From Apostichopus japonicus (taxonomy: Eukaryota > Echinodermata > Holothuroidea > Aspidochirotida > Stichopodidae), in the NCBI RefSeq assembly GCF_037975245.1, contig NC_092564.1, forward strand, positions 13,356,484 to 13,420,483: 64,000 bases of DNA. The letters run 5' to 3'. Below the pieces are notes generated by a model. That model saw only the letters and a list, made by a program, of their open reading frames with translations. It made no database searches and was not told where the DNA came from. The position numbers and the translations under genes were made by a program. Numbering within the stretch: position 1 is the first letter of the stretch; each line of letters starts with the position of its first letter. Below are positions 1 through 12,700 of this stretch, piece by piece.

Positions 1-550
1 AGACTCATATTTCTCTTGTTTGTGTAATAGGTTGTCAATTTTATTTACCACATTGCTATGGTAACACAGAACACATGATGATGTTCACACTGGTGCTATT
101 CTTTTAATTGTCACTTGTGTGTCCCTAATTCTCTCAAGAGATACAATGTTATACAGTGACATGTTCAACATTATTAAGTCCATCTGTAGGTTAACATGTG
201 CGTTACCAACTGTACACTGGGTTTTATTTTGACAGCGGAAAAAAGCAGTTACCATGGTAACTACTGGTAGGCTGGTCGGTCTCAAAACACTGTCCTGCCA
301 AAACAAATATCATTAAAACTTGGGGAGGAATGAGACTAAATGTGGTACTTTAGAACAAACATACAGTACAGCCTTTTTCCATTCTTCTAGATTTTACAGT
401 GATGTATGTGCCTGTTAGATAGAAACCTTTAAAAGGATCTCCAATCTTCTCCAGTGTTTGAATTTCTGAATTTCTCAGATGTGATCGTTATTAACAACGA
501 ACATATATTTAGGTGTCATTATATTTTTTTACTTTCTTTCTCTTCTGCAG
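1..550 (+). other. Rheb intron (upstream part)
   Basis: AT-rich sequence before the first visible Rheb exon. It ends in a good polypyrimidine tract and acceptor. I see no exon, RNA gene or mobile element in it. Confidence 0.7.
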
Positions 551-598
551 CGTACCTTTAGTACTGGTTGGAAATAAAACAGATCTTCATCTAGAAAG
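551..598 (+). CDS. RHEB: Rheb exon with G4 motif
   Basis: Acceptor cttctgcag ends at 550 and the donor is gtagag at 599. The 48 nt encode one codon-completing base, VPLVLVGNKTDLHLE and two bases of the split Arg codon. NKTD is the guanine-recognition motif of Ras-like GTPases. Confidence 0.9.
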
Positions 599-3370
599 GT
601 AGAGCTATGTTCCTCATTTATTCAGAGTATCTACTGCCATGAGTGGAAGTTATTTCATGTTTATAGAATAAGCCTCTCATGATACTTTCATCTCTCTATT
701 TCTTGTGTGTGGTAAGGTGCGTTAATTCCGCAAGGTCGTTCCTCTTCGCTTTTCCAGTAGGTGGCAAAGCCTTGTGGAGGGATACTCTTTGAATATATAT
801 ATTCTATCATTTTTATTATATAAATACTTCCACATAAAGTAACAGAATATTTGAAGTATGTTATATTCACCGGGTGAATTTGCAAGGCCATTCTTTTCCT
901 AGAGGAACATACAAATGAGGTACTTTTGTTATAAAAACACTGTTACTGTAGAATGGTGAAAGGATAAGAAGATTGTGCATTTGATGTAGCTGGGATTAGC
1001 AGTGAGGTGAGATTAATTCAAAACGAGAGGCATTGTAGTGGAAAGAAGTAATAATAAACCTGAGTCTTCTATACAAAAAATATGTAAAATATTAAGATTA
1101 TTTAGCCCCACTGGCAGAGTTTTGTTTAACAAATGGATCCCTCTATACATTAGCTTACATGTTTGTGTATAATGCAAGAATATGTTGATCTATGCTAACT
1201 GACTACTGTATGTTTGACTCCCACTAGTACTGTAGAAGTCTATGGAATTACCCAAGAATTTACCCATTCTTCACATAATATGTACAATTGCACTCTATTC
1301 TTACCTGGCTTACAGTAATTTGAAAACTAGCAGCATCTCACTTCTCTTTATTTCTGTCTCAAATCGTACAATACATTTTCTTAAATGAAAAGATTTAATC
1401 CCACTTGAATCCTCCTGTTGGTCATACATTTAAAATTGAACTTTCAAAATACATAATAGCATTTAATTTGTGGTGCATAAACTCTTACCAAATCCCACCA
1501 TCTGAGTTTTGTTGATTAGACATTCCAAAAAGTATTTCCCAAAAGTAATTAGCTTCACCCCTTTCAACTCTTTTTGTTCATTGTCATGCCAATACTGGGT
1601 TTTGAATTTTTTCAGCAGATGTGTACAGTAGACACCTATTAGGTATATCTTTCATATCCTGTTTATATTGTATCAGTCTAATCATCACAACAGGGTAAAG
1701 TATTAGCCAATGCATGGAATGCAGAATTGTTAAGTCATCTGCCAAAAGCTGATTATTTCTTTCCATTTTTCACTTTCTTTACTATTTAACAAATTTCCAT
1801 AACAGTTATATATCTCCTGTTTGTATTCCATCAGAGTCATATCAACACAACAGGGTAAAGAATTAGCTGATACATGGAATGCAGAATTTGTGGAGTCATC
1901 TGCCAAACAAAATGAGGTAAATAGTCCTTTAGTATATTTAGTTTCCACTTTGGGACTTTTAATGTTTCCTCATTTACAGTTTCAGTTTCATCTGAAAGTG
2001 ATATAAACAGCAGGAAGAAGAAGAGAAAGAAAATAAACAACTCATATTATATGAGTAGCAAAAAACAAAAGTTAAATGTGGTGTCTGCTTTTGATTGTTA
2101 CATAGTAATCAGTCCAAAGGAGTGTACCGTTATGGTTTCCGGGGTCTTCACCTTTGAGAAGAAAAACAGGATTAGGTTTTTGTTTTCCCTTGGGAGGTAT
2201 CACAGCTTACCCTGGATGCATCCAAATTTGAGAATGGGTGGTGGATAAACGTTGAACCAAAGAGACATATGTAAGCTGGAACAGGTCACACTGATAGTTT
2301 ACAAATCAAGTAGTTAGTTAGAGTACTACTAAAGTGCGCCCACGTAGCGCCAGTCTGTGCTTTTATATAGCATGCCCTTGAATGTTCACACTACAGTCTT
2401 GATCACCTGGGGGGAGGTGGGGGCTTTGGAGGGGGGGTGGAATTCACCTTGCCTTCTCAAGTGTGAAACAAGGCTTTGATGATTTATTGCAGTAATAGTA
2501 GACAAGTCAAATGTGCATTGATGCTGAGACTGGAATCTAATTGTTTAAGCTCAAAGCCACTACTTTATCTAGTTGCATCTGGGATAAGAGGTACGCAAAT
2601 AAAACAGTGTCGTTCATTAGCTGCATTTCAAGTACTGAAAGAAAACAAGCAGATTTTTTTTTTTTTTTTTTAATTAAAAATTCCCTGCTCAGTTTTTCGC
2701 TTGTATTAAATACTACCATGGAAGGTCGCTGGGCAACAAACTTTTGGAACCAATTGAAGTCAGTCATTTATAAGTTTAGTCATATTCATGTAGTGAAAAC
2801 AGCTACGATATCTTAGTTTGTTCCAAGCAATCTTGTTTTTAAAAATAATTCAGCCATTATTAGCCAGAATACAAGTGAATTTTGAATAGTTTGCTAACAG
2901 ATAAATAATAAAACTTGCGATGTAGTAATCTTCATAGTAGACTCTAGACTTCAGCATATCAAAAGAACAACACAGTTGCTATACTGTGAATAATTTGATA
3001 TGATAATTGGGCTACACATTCAGATTATCTTTTGTATTTGTATCTTTGATAAACAGTCAGCCATAAAAGTACAGTTCCTTTGAAATGACAAGTTTGACTT
3101 TGAAAATAAAAGGTAAAAAATTGTACTTTTGGGATGCTTTGCATGTGGTGAAAGATAATTTGAAGGGTGACTCAAATGGAATCACCAAACCCACCAATAC
3201 TCCCTACCTCTCCCCCCCCCCCCAAAAAAAAAAAAAAACATGTGTTTCTCTTCATCCATTGTTATTTCTCTCTCTTTCAGAGTGTCTCTGAAATATTCAA
3301 AGCTGTTATTCGCCTGATAGAGAGGCAGGATGGCACACAGAAGAAGGAGGATGGTTGTTCTATACTCTAA
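551..3370 (+). CDS. RHEB: Rheb GTPase gene, last three coding exons (5' part outside window)
   Basis: Rheb is a Ras-family GTPase that activates mTORC1 on lysosomal membranes. Three exons splice in frame: 551-598, 1835-1916 and 3281-3370. The joined peptide has the G4 guanine-specificity motif VGNKTDL, then VISTQQGKELADTWNAEF, then the G5 motif ESSAK, and ends in the prenylation box CSIL before TAA at 3368-3370. Exon boundaries fall where I know them in vertebrate RHEB (after ..ER and after the residue following SSAK..NE), which supports orthology. The G1-G3 and switch regions must lie upstream of position 1. The last CaaX residue is Leu, whereas human Rheb ends CSVM; by general CaaX rules Leu favours geranylgeranylation, which is inference. 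Paralogy to RHEBL1 cannot be excluded from this C-terminal part alone. Confidence 0.9.
1650..1750 (+). pseudogene. Decayed tandem copy of the Rheb G5 exon
   Basis: This intronic stretch repeats the end of the intron (tcctgtttatattgtatcag) and most of the 1835-1916 exon about 158 bases upstream of the real one. It retains acaacagggtaaag, gcatggaatgcagaatt and agtcatctgcca, but has a TAA stop near its start, a frameshift after the coding equivalent of NAE, and no matching donor. It cannot be a usable alternative exon. Confidence 0.75.
1835..1916 (+). CDS. RHEB: Rheb exon with G5 motif
   Basis: Acceptor ttccatcag ends at 1834 and the donor is gtaaat at 1917. The exon completes the split Arg and encodes VISTQQGKELADTW through ESSAKQNE. 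SSAK is the G5 loop that contacts the guanine base. Confidence 0.92.
1917..3280 (+). other. Rheb last intron
   Basis: An intron of 1,364 bases between the G5 exon and the terminal exon. It contains a G-rich stretch near 2410-2440, a T tract at about 2655-2675 and a C then A homopolymer run at about 3210-3238. No coding signal supported. Confidence 0.75.
3281..3370 (+). CDS. RHEB: Rheb terminal exon with CaaX box
   Basis: A pyrimidine-rich acceptor (tctctctttcag) ends at 3280. The exon encodes SVSEIFKAVIRLIERQDG, a lysine-rich linker and the terminal CSIL followed by TAA. The lysines before the Cys fit a prenylated membrane anchor. Confidence 0.92.
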   Translation, partial: SVSEIFKAVIRLIERQDGTQKKEDGCSIL

Positions 3371-3433
3371 CTCTTTGGAGGATGCTGTGAGAGACAGTAT
3401 GTGTGTATTAAGGTGCCCTGTCTTTTAAATAAA
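3371..3433 (+). terminator. RHEB: Rheb 3' UTR and polyadenylation signal
   Basis: An AATAAA hexamer lies at 3428-3433, 58 bases after the Rheb stop codon. It is the first canonical signal downstream. Cleavage is expected 10-30 bases further on, which I cannot see directly. Confidence 0.6.
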
Positions 3434-5509
3434 TCCTATGCTGTGTTTCAAATGGATCCTCCTTATGGTTGAAGGCCTCACTAAGGACACCGCAGAAGGG
3501 AACAAAATGGTTACCATGGAAATTTGCAGGAAACCCATAGTTGTGATTAAGAGACAACATACAAAAGCAGTCATCTGTGAACAGTTGAGTTTGTAACTGT
3601 TGTCATGAGACGATTAATATGTACCTTTGAATAATTATATTGAGTGGGTTGAATAATAGCTACTTCAGGAAGCGTTTAGCGCAAAGTACCTTCCAAATGA
3701 ATGTTGCTCTCCAGCTGGTTAATATATGATATATCAGTGACCTACTGTAAGTAACGATTGTCAACAGACTCCAGCCACTGAGGATCCAAGGATGGCAGAA
3801 GTGGTATGTGAGGGTTTGTTTACTCACACAATCCTCAGATGAACATAAAAAGTCCTTGAACTATATTGAATTGTAATTTAATGAAGTTGAAAAGTGTGTC
3901 TCAAATGTCAGGCATTTGCCTCATGTAGAAAGCTATCACAGTTTAATGGATACATGTTATAGATAGTTTGTAAGGAACCAAGGTATCTGGTGTATACATA
4001 GTCAGTTATATTTTACAAAGTGAAATTATATACTGTAATGTCCTAAAATACTATTTGTGTGATGAGACAAAAATGGCCACCTCTGAAGTAGATGTGCTGT
4101 TACATGGTTACATTGCAATGTTAAAAGTGAAAACATTCTTTAATAAAAAAAATGCAAAGAGGATCATTCTGATTTGCAGTCGTAGTGAAAGCAATATGAT
4201 TTTTTGGCAGGTGTGCTATGAAAGTTTCTTCCAAAGTTAGAAAAAAAACATTCTAGCTTTTATAGTTTTCCTTCAAAGTATTTTTTTAACACCACATGAA
4301 TGTAGAAGTTTGGTATGGTCGGGCTACCTTAAAGAGCTAAACAAGATAAACTTGAAGTTGCTGAAACCTAATTTTATTATATTGCAGAGAGTAAATTCTG
4401 CTTTAGCTACAGCTATGGAAGTTTCAACGGCTGATGTTGTTAATGATAACAAGTCAACATTCCAAACTCTTGGAGTATTTAGTAAGTACCTTCTGTACAA
4501 GTGTATAGACATATACACAACATACGGGGACATGCACAGTTTGGTCAAAACACACAAAATGTTCTGATTTTCTCTCCTTTTTAGTTCAAGCAGTTCGTAT
4601 AAGACATATTGTCGTCTTTAAACAACAGAGGCTTCAATAAACTGTGACCTTTCTTAGAAAAGAAGGCTAGCAGTGTTTCGCTTGTGTTAACATATCAAAT
4701 CCCACCAGTTTGGTGATCCCAGCAGCAGTTTCATTGGTAAACCATGTTAGATGATTAAAAATTACAGATCTCAGAATGAGATTTCCAGGGCAGTGACAAA
4801 TGTTTTGGTTTATTGAAATTGATAACTTAAATTGAATAGATGAGCTATACCTGTTTTCAGTTTCATCATACGTTCTCCTCCCCTTCTCTTGCCCTTCCTT
4901 ATACTCTAGATTGACTTGTATTTGGACATTGAAATTATAAATGCATGTATCAATTATAAACCCAAGTTTTTCAGCCTCTAATTCACTTCTGCCTTTGGTT
5001 ACTGCATCAGAAGTATGAAATACGTGTGAAGTGATTTTTTTTCCAAATTTAATAATTGGTCAAAAAGAAACATTTTATGGTATTTTTTTAACATATTGAA
5101 GTTTGGTTTAACCTTTTCTGTATTTTGTTTTCTTGAAATCGTATAAACTGTTGTTGTAAATGACTTTGGTTTTGTCGCAGATGGAATCCTGTGTGATATA
5201 TACTCATAGGTAATGGTGTAAATCAATGCTATGGTTCCCTTTTTTCTTTAGCTTTTTATCCTCCATTTTGTGTTTGATTGTAATTAGTCAGTCTTCTTTC
5301 ACATGGTCGGACCAAATGACAATAAATCTGAATAAGCATGAAAGGAATTTACTGGGAATGAAAATGAATTGTTTGTTGTTTGGAGAACACAGCATATTTT
5401 GGCATGATATTTTATAGTTGTCATTATTCAAAGATGCTCATTACAGAATATAAATATATATATATACATATATATATATATGTATGTATGTATATAACAT
5501 ATATATATA
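3434..5509. other. Intergenic DNA after Rheb
   Basis: AT-rich intergenic sequence. The only thing standing out is a possible orphan exon at 4388-4481. The last 55 bases are a TA/TATG-rich microsatellite into which the next element inserted. Confidence 0.6.
4388..4481 (+). other. Possible orphan exon
   Basis: A 94-base segment lies between a good acceptor (ttattatattgcag) and a consensus donor (gtaagt at 4482-4487). It is open in one frame, reading RVNSALATAMEVSTADVV and onward for 31 codons. I do not recognise the peptide. It could belong to a gene whose other exons I cannot see, be an untranslated RNA exon, or be a chance match. Confidence 0.25.
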
Positions 5510-6298
5510 CACTGGCGGATCCAGGGCCTTTGTTTGGGAGGGGCCAAAGTGGCATTATAGTGATATGGGGGAGGGGTCTAAGGGGAGGGGTTGCCCCCCT
5601 CCCCTTTGGAAAATTTTCTATTGCTGAATGCCCTCAGATGCAATTTGGTGCAACAAAAGTGTACAATGGTGATGTTAATTTACTTCTAAAAAAAATGTTT
5701 CCCGGGTGTAATTTTCTAAAATATTTATAAAACAAAGTTGGGATCATCTTTCTCAAGAAATTTTATTTCTCATAGGTTATAAATTTCTTACAACCAGCCT
5801 GTAACTGCAAAATGGTGTTAAACTGTAAATCCTCATGCTCATACATTTACATAGCTCCCAACTCTTGAGAAGGCAAATGCTGGTCCATGCCACGAATCGC
5901 CGTCCTGGGGGAGGGGTATAAGGGGAAGGGGTTGCCCCCCTCCCCTTTTGATTATTTTTGGAATCCTGGTGAAAATGGTGGCACTTAGAAAGGCTTTTAT
6001 CACCCAAAATTTTCTGAGAAATATGCATTTTTTTGTGTGTAACATCAATAAATTGAATAGTACGTGATAATTCATTCTTTCCCGTGGCATGAAAATGTTC
6101 GCTGCTCGCCCCAATGAAAAGAATTATAGGCTAATTTGAGGTTCAAATGATGCTGTAAAGGAGGTTTTATACTCTATTATGCTAAATGCTAAAGAAATGA
6201 TGGTTGCTAAGTCAAAATTTGATGCAATTTTTTATGTATAATGGCTCACCTTTGGGGGGGGCATGGCCCCCCTTGGCCCCCCCTTGGATCCGCCAGTG
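5510..6298. mobile_element. hAT-like non-autonomous DNA transposon 1
   Basis: A 789-base element bounded by perfect inverted repeats CACTGGCGGATCCA (5510-5523 and 6285-6298). It is flanked by TATATATA on both sides (5502-5509 and 6299-6306), consistent with an 8-bp target duplication inside a TA microsatellite, although the repeat makes the duplication uninformative by itself. The interior has two G/C-rich blocks of alternating purine and pyrimidine runs (about 5565-5610 and 5908-5950) that can pair with themselves. It has no transposase. The hAT assignment rests on terminal sequence and duplication length and is inference. Confidence 0.75.
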
Positions 6299-6306
6299 TA
6301 TATATA

Positions 6307-9300
6307 TATAAATGTATAATTATATATAGGTAAAATCCATAAGGGAATTTGAGCTTTTGTTGCTCAAAATGAAGATTTACATTTTGCAGAATTGTTGCCA
6401 CCTTCAAAAAAGTTAGTAGAGTATCAGTTTCCATAGTAAAAGCCACATTTGACATGTGTTGACACATTTGACACCACAAAAAGTTTATTGTGGAAAGTGA
6501 TAAATTTTAAGGGGGATCATGTTTGAGACAAGAAATAGGAGGGTAGAATTATAACCGTCATAAATGACATCGAACACTTAGTGGTGTCATTTTTGACGTT
6601 CTTTGGAATTTTAAGAGGAATATATCAATATGTTTGAATTGCCAATATTTTTATGGTATCCTTCTTACAAGCAAATGACATATTGAATACTAAGCCTTCA
6701 AGTGCTGCAGATGTGTGATTCAGTAAATAGTAGAAAATTGAGCTGCCTTTGATGTGATTATTTATTGTGGTAGAATTTTAAAGGGCTAAAGTTGAGCACT
6801 CTGAAGCAGAAGTATGCTTTGATTGTTTTGCCAACATCATTAGGGAATGTATTCCAAAGATAAAACAATCCTATGCTGCAAAAAATAAACATATAAAACA
6901 AATAAAACAAATATACATCAAAAGTAACAAGCTGTTCTTTGTGCACTTGTTTTGCATTCAGATGTAGGGCTTGAACAAAGAATCACCAAGTCCTCACAAG
7001 AATTCTATTGTAGTGTATTTCTTTTATTATTATGTATTTGTTATTATCTTACTCTACATTTTAGTCATCCAGTTGTACCAGTATAAGGTTATGCAATCTG
7101 TTTGAGATTTACATTCGAAGATTGCACTAACAGCAGGTGCTTCTTGACAGTTGTTCTTATTAAATCAAAGAAGATTTTCATCGGCACCTGACCTCTATCT
7201 TTTTTTGCCAGTAGTGTTATACTCCTATCTTGTCTTAATAATTATACCTTGGACACATTTTGTCTCTGCAAGGTCAGTTACCTGCTCGTTTGTTATAAGT
7301 ATATGATATAAAATTGTTAACACTGACTGGTGAAAGCCCCGCAAGACAGACGAATCACATGCAGTGCTTCTAGCTGTTATTATTGTGTCATGACCTATTT
7401 TATTACATTTCTATATTTTTCCTTTTCCTTCTCTTCTTCTCTCTTTCTTTCTTTCTTGATTTTGTTTGTTCGTTTTTTGGCTTCCTCTGTTTCTTCTCTT
7501 TATTGTTGTCACATTACCTACCATATTGTATATTTAATGAGCTAAAAGTAGTTTATGATTGTATGGCACAGTTTTTAACCAACATTTAAGGTAGATATAT
7601 TTGCTTATAGTTTTTTCATCTAAAAATTCTAAATATGTAAGAACCCTTTTCTTTTAAGTTTACAAATGTCAAGCAACAAAGACAAATATGGTTGGGTTCT
7701 GATGGTAATAGGATACCAGTGAAGCAAAAAGCCTCTCCCCACCTCCCTCCTTCTCTCTCTCCTTCCCTCTCCTCCTTGTAATCCAATCTATTCTCTGGTT
7801 AAAGCTATTTACCAGATCAATATCGGATTGCTATTGCACCACCTGTGTGTTCAAATTTTAGCTTTAAATTTCCTGAACTCCTTAAAGCAGTTCGTTAAAG
7901 CTTGACATGTAGTTCCAACCTTTGGGAGCATAAGTGTCAAAAATGTTTAAACTTTCCTGTTTGGCTTTACGTGTTTATTATCGACATCATGATAAACAAC
8001 GTCTGGAAGGGTGACGAAAAGTGGATCAAAATATTTAATTTCATGCAAGTGCACTTGCAGAAAAAATCATTGGGTAAAAGAAAATCAGAGGACAGTGTTC
8101 TCATTTCATTAATTACAAACGTAAGACAATACTTTTAAGATCTGGTTCAATTGCCAACCTAATTCAACAACAACAGTTTTAATCAATCGATAGACTACTC
8201 TTTTTGCAAAAAGTCACAAATGAACTTATCCTCAATTGGGTGGGTCATGAGCTCATTACAAGCAACTGTTTGAACATTTTTGGTCAATAATTAATAATCA
8301 ATTAGTATATAAAGTACTACGAATGATATTATTCCTTTATACTGCTTTCAGCGTGCAGACAGAGCAATAAGTTTACTGTCTTGTCCATTATGACTGGATT
8401 TTTTTTTATCGTTCTTTGCTTTCAACAACAACAAATATTTAAAAGTGTATAAAGCAGACTTTTTTTCTCTTTACTTTTTCTTTTCTTTTTTCATTGTAAT
8501 TATATCATGTATAGTTTAGTTGAAGGGATTTTCTTATTATCAACAGTGTGTTTCCACATGCAACTCTTACTGTGTTTGGTCTTATTTTCTGTCTTCATTT
8601 GGAGAAAAATTAAAGAGTACTACGTCTTATTTACCTTAAAAGGTCATCAGTATTCCCCTCACCCTCCCCCCCCCCCCCTTCCCAAAATATAGTAGAAATT
8701 TAAATTTCATCAAGCAATTTACTGCTAATCTAAAGATAGTTATTCACACTGAGGTCTAGTTTTACATTCCTGATGTCTGTGGAAAAGTAGATGAATCCAA
8801 ACCTCCAGGGACGTACTTGTGAAAACTTTGCTTAACTTTTGAAGCCATTACTGTTGACCTTTAAAAGTGACATTCTGATAGCAGACTGTGAAACTTACCA
8901 CGGAGACAATATTTCTTTTAATAGTTATGGCTGTTTCAAGGAAACATATTTTTGCAAGATAATCTCTCCAATATTTCAGGAAATGGAGCACAGTGGTTGA
9001 GCTATGTAGTCATAGTGGCACATGTGGTTCGAAAGCTTGCTGTTCTTTTATAATCTGGCACTTGGAATATTCCCATGATATGGACTACATTTGTAAAGTT
9101 TCATCGTAACTGTCTGAATTCTGGCAGGGATGAGGTGATTTCTGGGGACACCCCCAGATTTCAAGTACAGTCCCCGAGTACAAGTGTCCTGGAATTCATG
9201 AACTCTCCCGGAAATATTTTCCACTAATTTAAAAGGGTCTTAAATAATGTAAATTTTAACTTTTTAGCCTCCTTTTTAGTCAAGACAGCTGGAACGTAAT

Positions 9301-9709
9301 TAGAATGTGATTGTTTACAACAATGAACACACGCAAAGTTGATTTATGACTTGCATATAGAGGCAACCCAGAATAATAAGACTTCCAGTTACCTTCATGT
9401 TTTTAATTTTATTTTAATCTCAATCAAAATACTTCTTTCTGGATGAAGCATTTTAAGCTTGGGCATCTCCTTGAAACATAAAGACACTGATAGAGCCTCA
9501 GAAAGCCAATCCTTTCTTTAAAGCAGACAGTGTAGGGCACAAAATTGTTCAGGGGAACATATCTTTGATTTGAAGGGGGACCTGTCAAATCATGTTACCT
9601 CGAAGGCTATCCACAAAAGTTTGCCAAGAAAAGATACTAGTAGTTTTGTGATTTTTCATCGAAGTAATAAAAGTTTTAACAGGTCGTCAAATCAGAACTA
9701 GGTTTTTCG
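6307..9709. other. Intergenic DNA
   Basis: About 3.4 kb of AT-rich sequence with pyrimidine-rich tracts (7410-7500 and 7735-7775) and a C run near 8667-8678. Open frames here are short and low-complexity. I see no gene, RNA gene or bounded repeat. Confidence 0.55.
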
Positions 9710-12700
9710 TTTAATTTCACCAAATGCAACGTTTCTATAGACCCCCGAGTGCTAGAGCTGAATGGATAAACACCTTTCATAACATGTTAAATATACCATA
9801 TGGTACATGTCAAGATATTGTTGTCATAGGAGATTTTAATTTTAACATCTTAAATGAAAGTAATAATAAGACATGGGAACACACTGTAAATCATTTTAAC
9901 TTGGAACAAATGGTAAAGGAACCAACCAGAGTTACCGAAAACACATGCTCTCTAATTGATCATATATATATACTACTGATAGTGAAATGGTAAAAAATAT
10001 TCAAGTACCACATATCAGATTGAGCGATCATTTTCCGGTGTACTTTTCCCTGTGCCATAAAGAGAAACAAACAAAGAAAAAACAAAGAACACCTCAATTA
10101 CATATAGGGCAGTGAAAAATATAGATGATGAATTATTTTTGCACAGTATAATTTCTGAATTAAATCAAGAAAAGGCACTTAAAATATGGGAAAATGCATT
10201 GATTAGTATCGCAAACAAGCACGCCCCTCAGAAAATAAAAAGGATTAAGAGAAAGTATCAACCTGCTTGGATGAACACAGAAATAAAATCTGCAATAAAA
10301 AATAGGGACAATGCAAAAGCCAATGAACCTACGCTATATCGTTTTTGGAGAAACAAAACAACATCCCTTATTCGTCAATCTAAACAGGATTATTTTAAAA
10401 GTGCTATTTCCAAAAACAGTGGAAATACAAACTGTGGCAGATTTTAAGAAATGCTCAATCATCATTTAATTACCCAAATTCAAGCGAAACAACACTCCTT
10501 GAACTAAATGGCAAGAGTGTAACCGATGCAAAGGAAATTGCTGATGCCTTTAATTTGTTTTTTACATCTGTATCAAACAAATATGTAAATGATGATGAAG
10601 ACAACAAACAACCTATAAACAGAAGACATGAATCCTTGAATCGATATGTATCCACTAAATTACCAATAGACGCTTGTTTTAAATATACCGGAAGTTACAC
10701 ATGAGTTTGTCTTTAAGTATCTTATATACCTTGACACTACTAAAACCACTGGTACCGATGAATTAAGTGCCTACATTTAAAGAAAAGTGCACGATATATT
10801 GCACCAAGGCTTACCCATATCTTAAATCTTAGTATTCGAGAAAACGTATTTCCATCGATATGGAAGTCGGCTAAAGTTAACCCGATTCACAAAAGCGGGT
10901 CCCCCTTAGACCCAGCTAATTATAGACCGATAGCGGTACTTCCGGTAGTGTCAAAAATCTTAGAAGTCATGTTCACCATGAATTATATAGATATGTAGAT
11001 AATTTCGGCTAGCTAAGGGTGACTCAGTCTGGGTTTAGAGCCAAACATTCGTGAAACGGCCTTGCTTAATTTGATAGATTGTTGGATGAAAAATATTGAT
11101 GACGGATAATATATTTAATTGGCTCAATTATGCTAGATTTAAGAAAAGCATTCGACCTAGTAAATCATGATATCCTATTAGAAAAAAAAGGAAAATTTAC
11201 CAATGTTCAGATATATCAATTAAATGGTTTCAGACATATCTGAATAACAGAACACAAAGTGTATTTTCAAACGGGGAAAGATCAACCCCAATGTACGTTA
11301 CAAGTGGTGTACCACAAGGTTCAATTCTTTGGGCCACTCTTATTTTTACTTTATAGTAATGATTTAGATTTATGTCTTTCACATTGTTCTGCGAATAGGC
11401 CTATGTATGCAGACGATACTACATTCATGTTAATGTTAAGAGTATTGATGAGCTTTCTATGAGATGCTAAACATATATACAATTGGTGTCAGCAAAGTAA
11501 GATGGTTATTAATACCGAGAAAACGAAAAATATGTTAATATATGTTCTAAGCAGAAGCAAATTACTCTAAATTCCAACAATCTAAATGTGATGATAAATA
11601 ACGAGCTGCTAAGTAATACTTCATCAGAAAATGCTTCTAGGTGTAAGGATTGATGCAAATCTTACGTGGAATGATCAAATTGATTTTGTTTGTAATACCA
11701 TAAGTAGTAGAATAGCACTCTTAAGAAGAATTAAACGATTTATCGACATCCCTACATGTGTGTTATACTATAATGGCTATATTCAGCCATTCATGGATTA
11801 TTGTAATCTCACATGGGGTTCATGCAACCAGGGATATATTGACCGAATAGAAAAGCTTAAAAAATGTGCAGCCCGAATAATACTAGATGCTACTTATGAT
11901 GAAAGGTCCAGCGACCTTTTGAAAGACTTGGATGGCATACTTTCAATGAACGTCTTAATATGAAAAGGCTGGTTATGGTATATAAATCACTTCACGGACT
12001 TGCCCCGTCTTACATGAAAGAAATGTTTGAGTATATTCATGATGTACATACACAGTGGCGTAGGAAGGTACTTTTGAGTGTGGGGGGGGGGGCTGAAGAC
12101 TGATGGCCGGCCTGGGGGAGGGGTCTAAGGGGATTTTTTTTTGCATTTCCAGGTGCCTCAGATGCAATTTGGTGCAATATAGTACACTTCAACTCCCACT
12201 CCATTTTGTAAAGAATTTTGCATTTTCACCTGGCCTTAAATGCATTTTGGTGCTCCAAATGAGATTTTTTTCTCATTTGGAATGATACTTCCGCTCCCCA
12301 TATTTTTCACTGGGGGGGGGGGGCTAGCGCCCCAGCCCCCCCCGGTTCCTACGCCCTTGTACATACATATGGCCTACGTTCAACTACATCATCTGGGCTC
12401 TTTCTAACTGGGGGGAAAAACTGAATTCCACAGGAAAAGATTCCCCCACATTGCTGCAAAACAACGGAACGCACTACCAAATGAAATAAAAAATGCAAAC
12501 AGCTTAAGTAGTTTAAAAGATTAGTTCAACGTTTTATCAAGTAATGACATGTTTTATTGCTCTCTTCGTTTTATTTGAAAGTTTTAGATCAGTAATAATT
12601 GTCATAATTGTGTGATTTTGTTTTTATTAATTTTATAAACATGTATAATTTTTATATTAATAATATTCTTATTTCATTTTGATCGTAGGTTAAGAATCTT

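Noticed and set aside
7330-7589. Ser/Phe/Leu-rich frames resembling a membrane segment
   Set aside because: They arise from a pyrimidine-rich tract, not from a gene.
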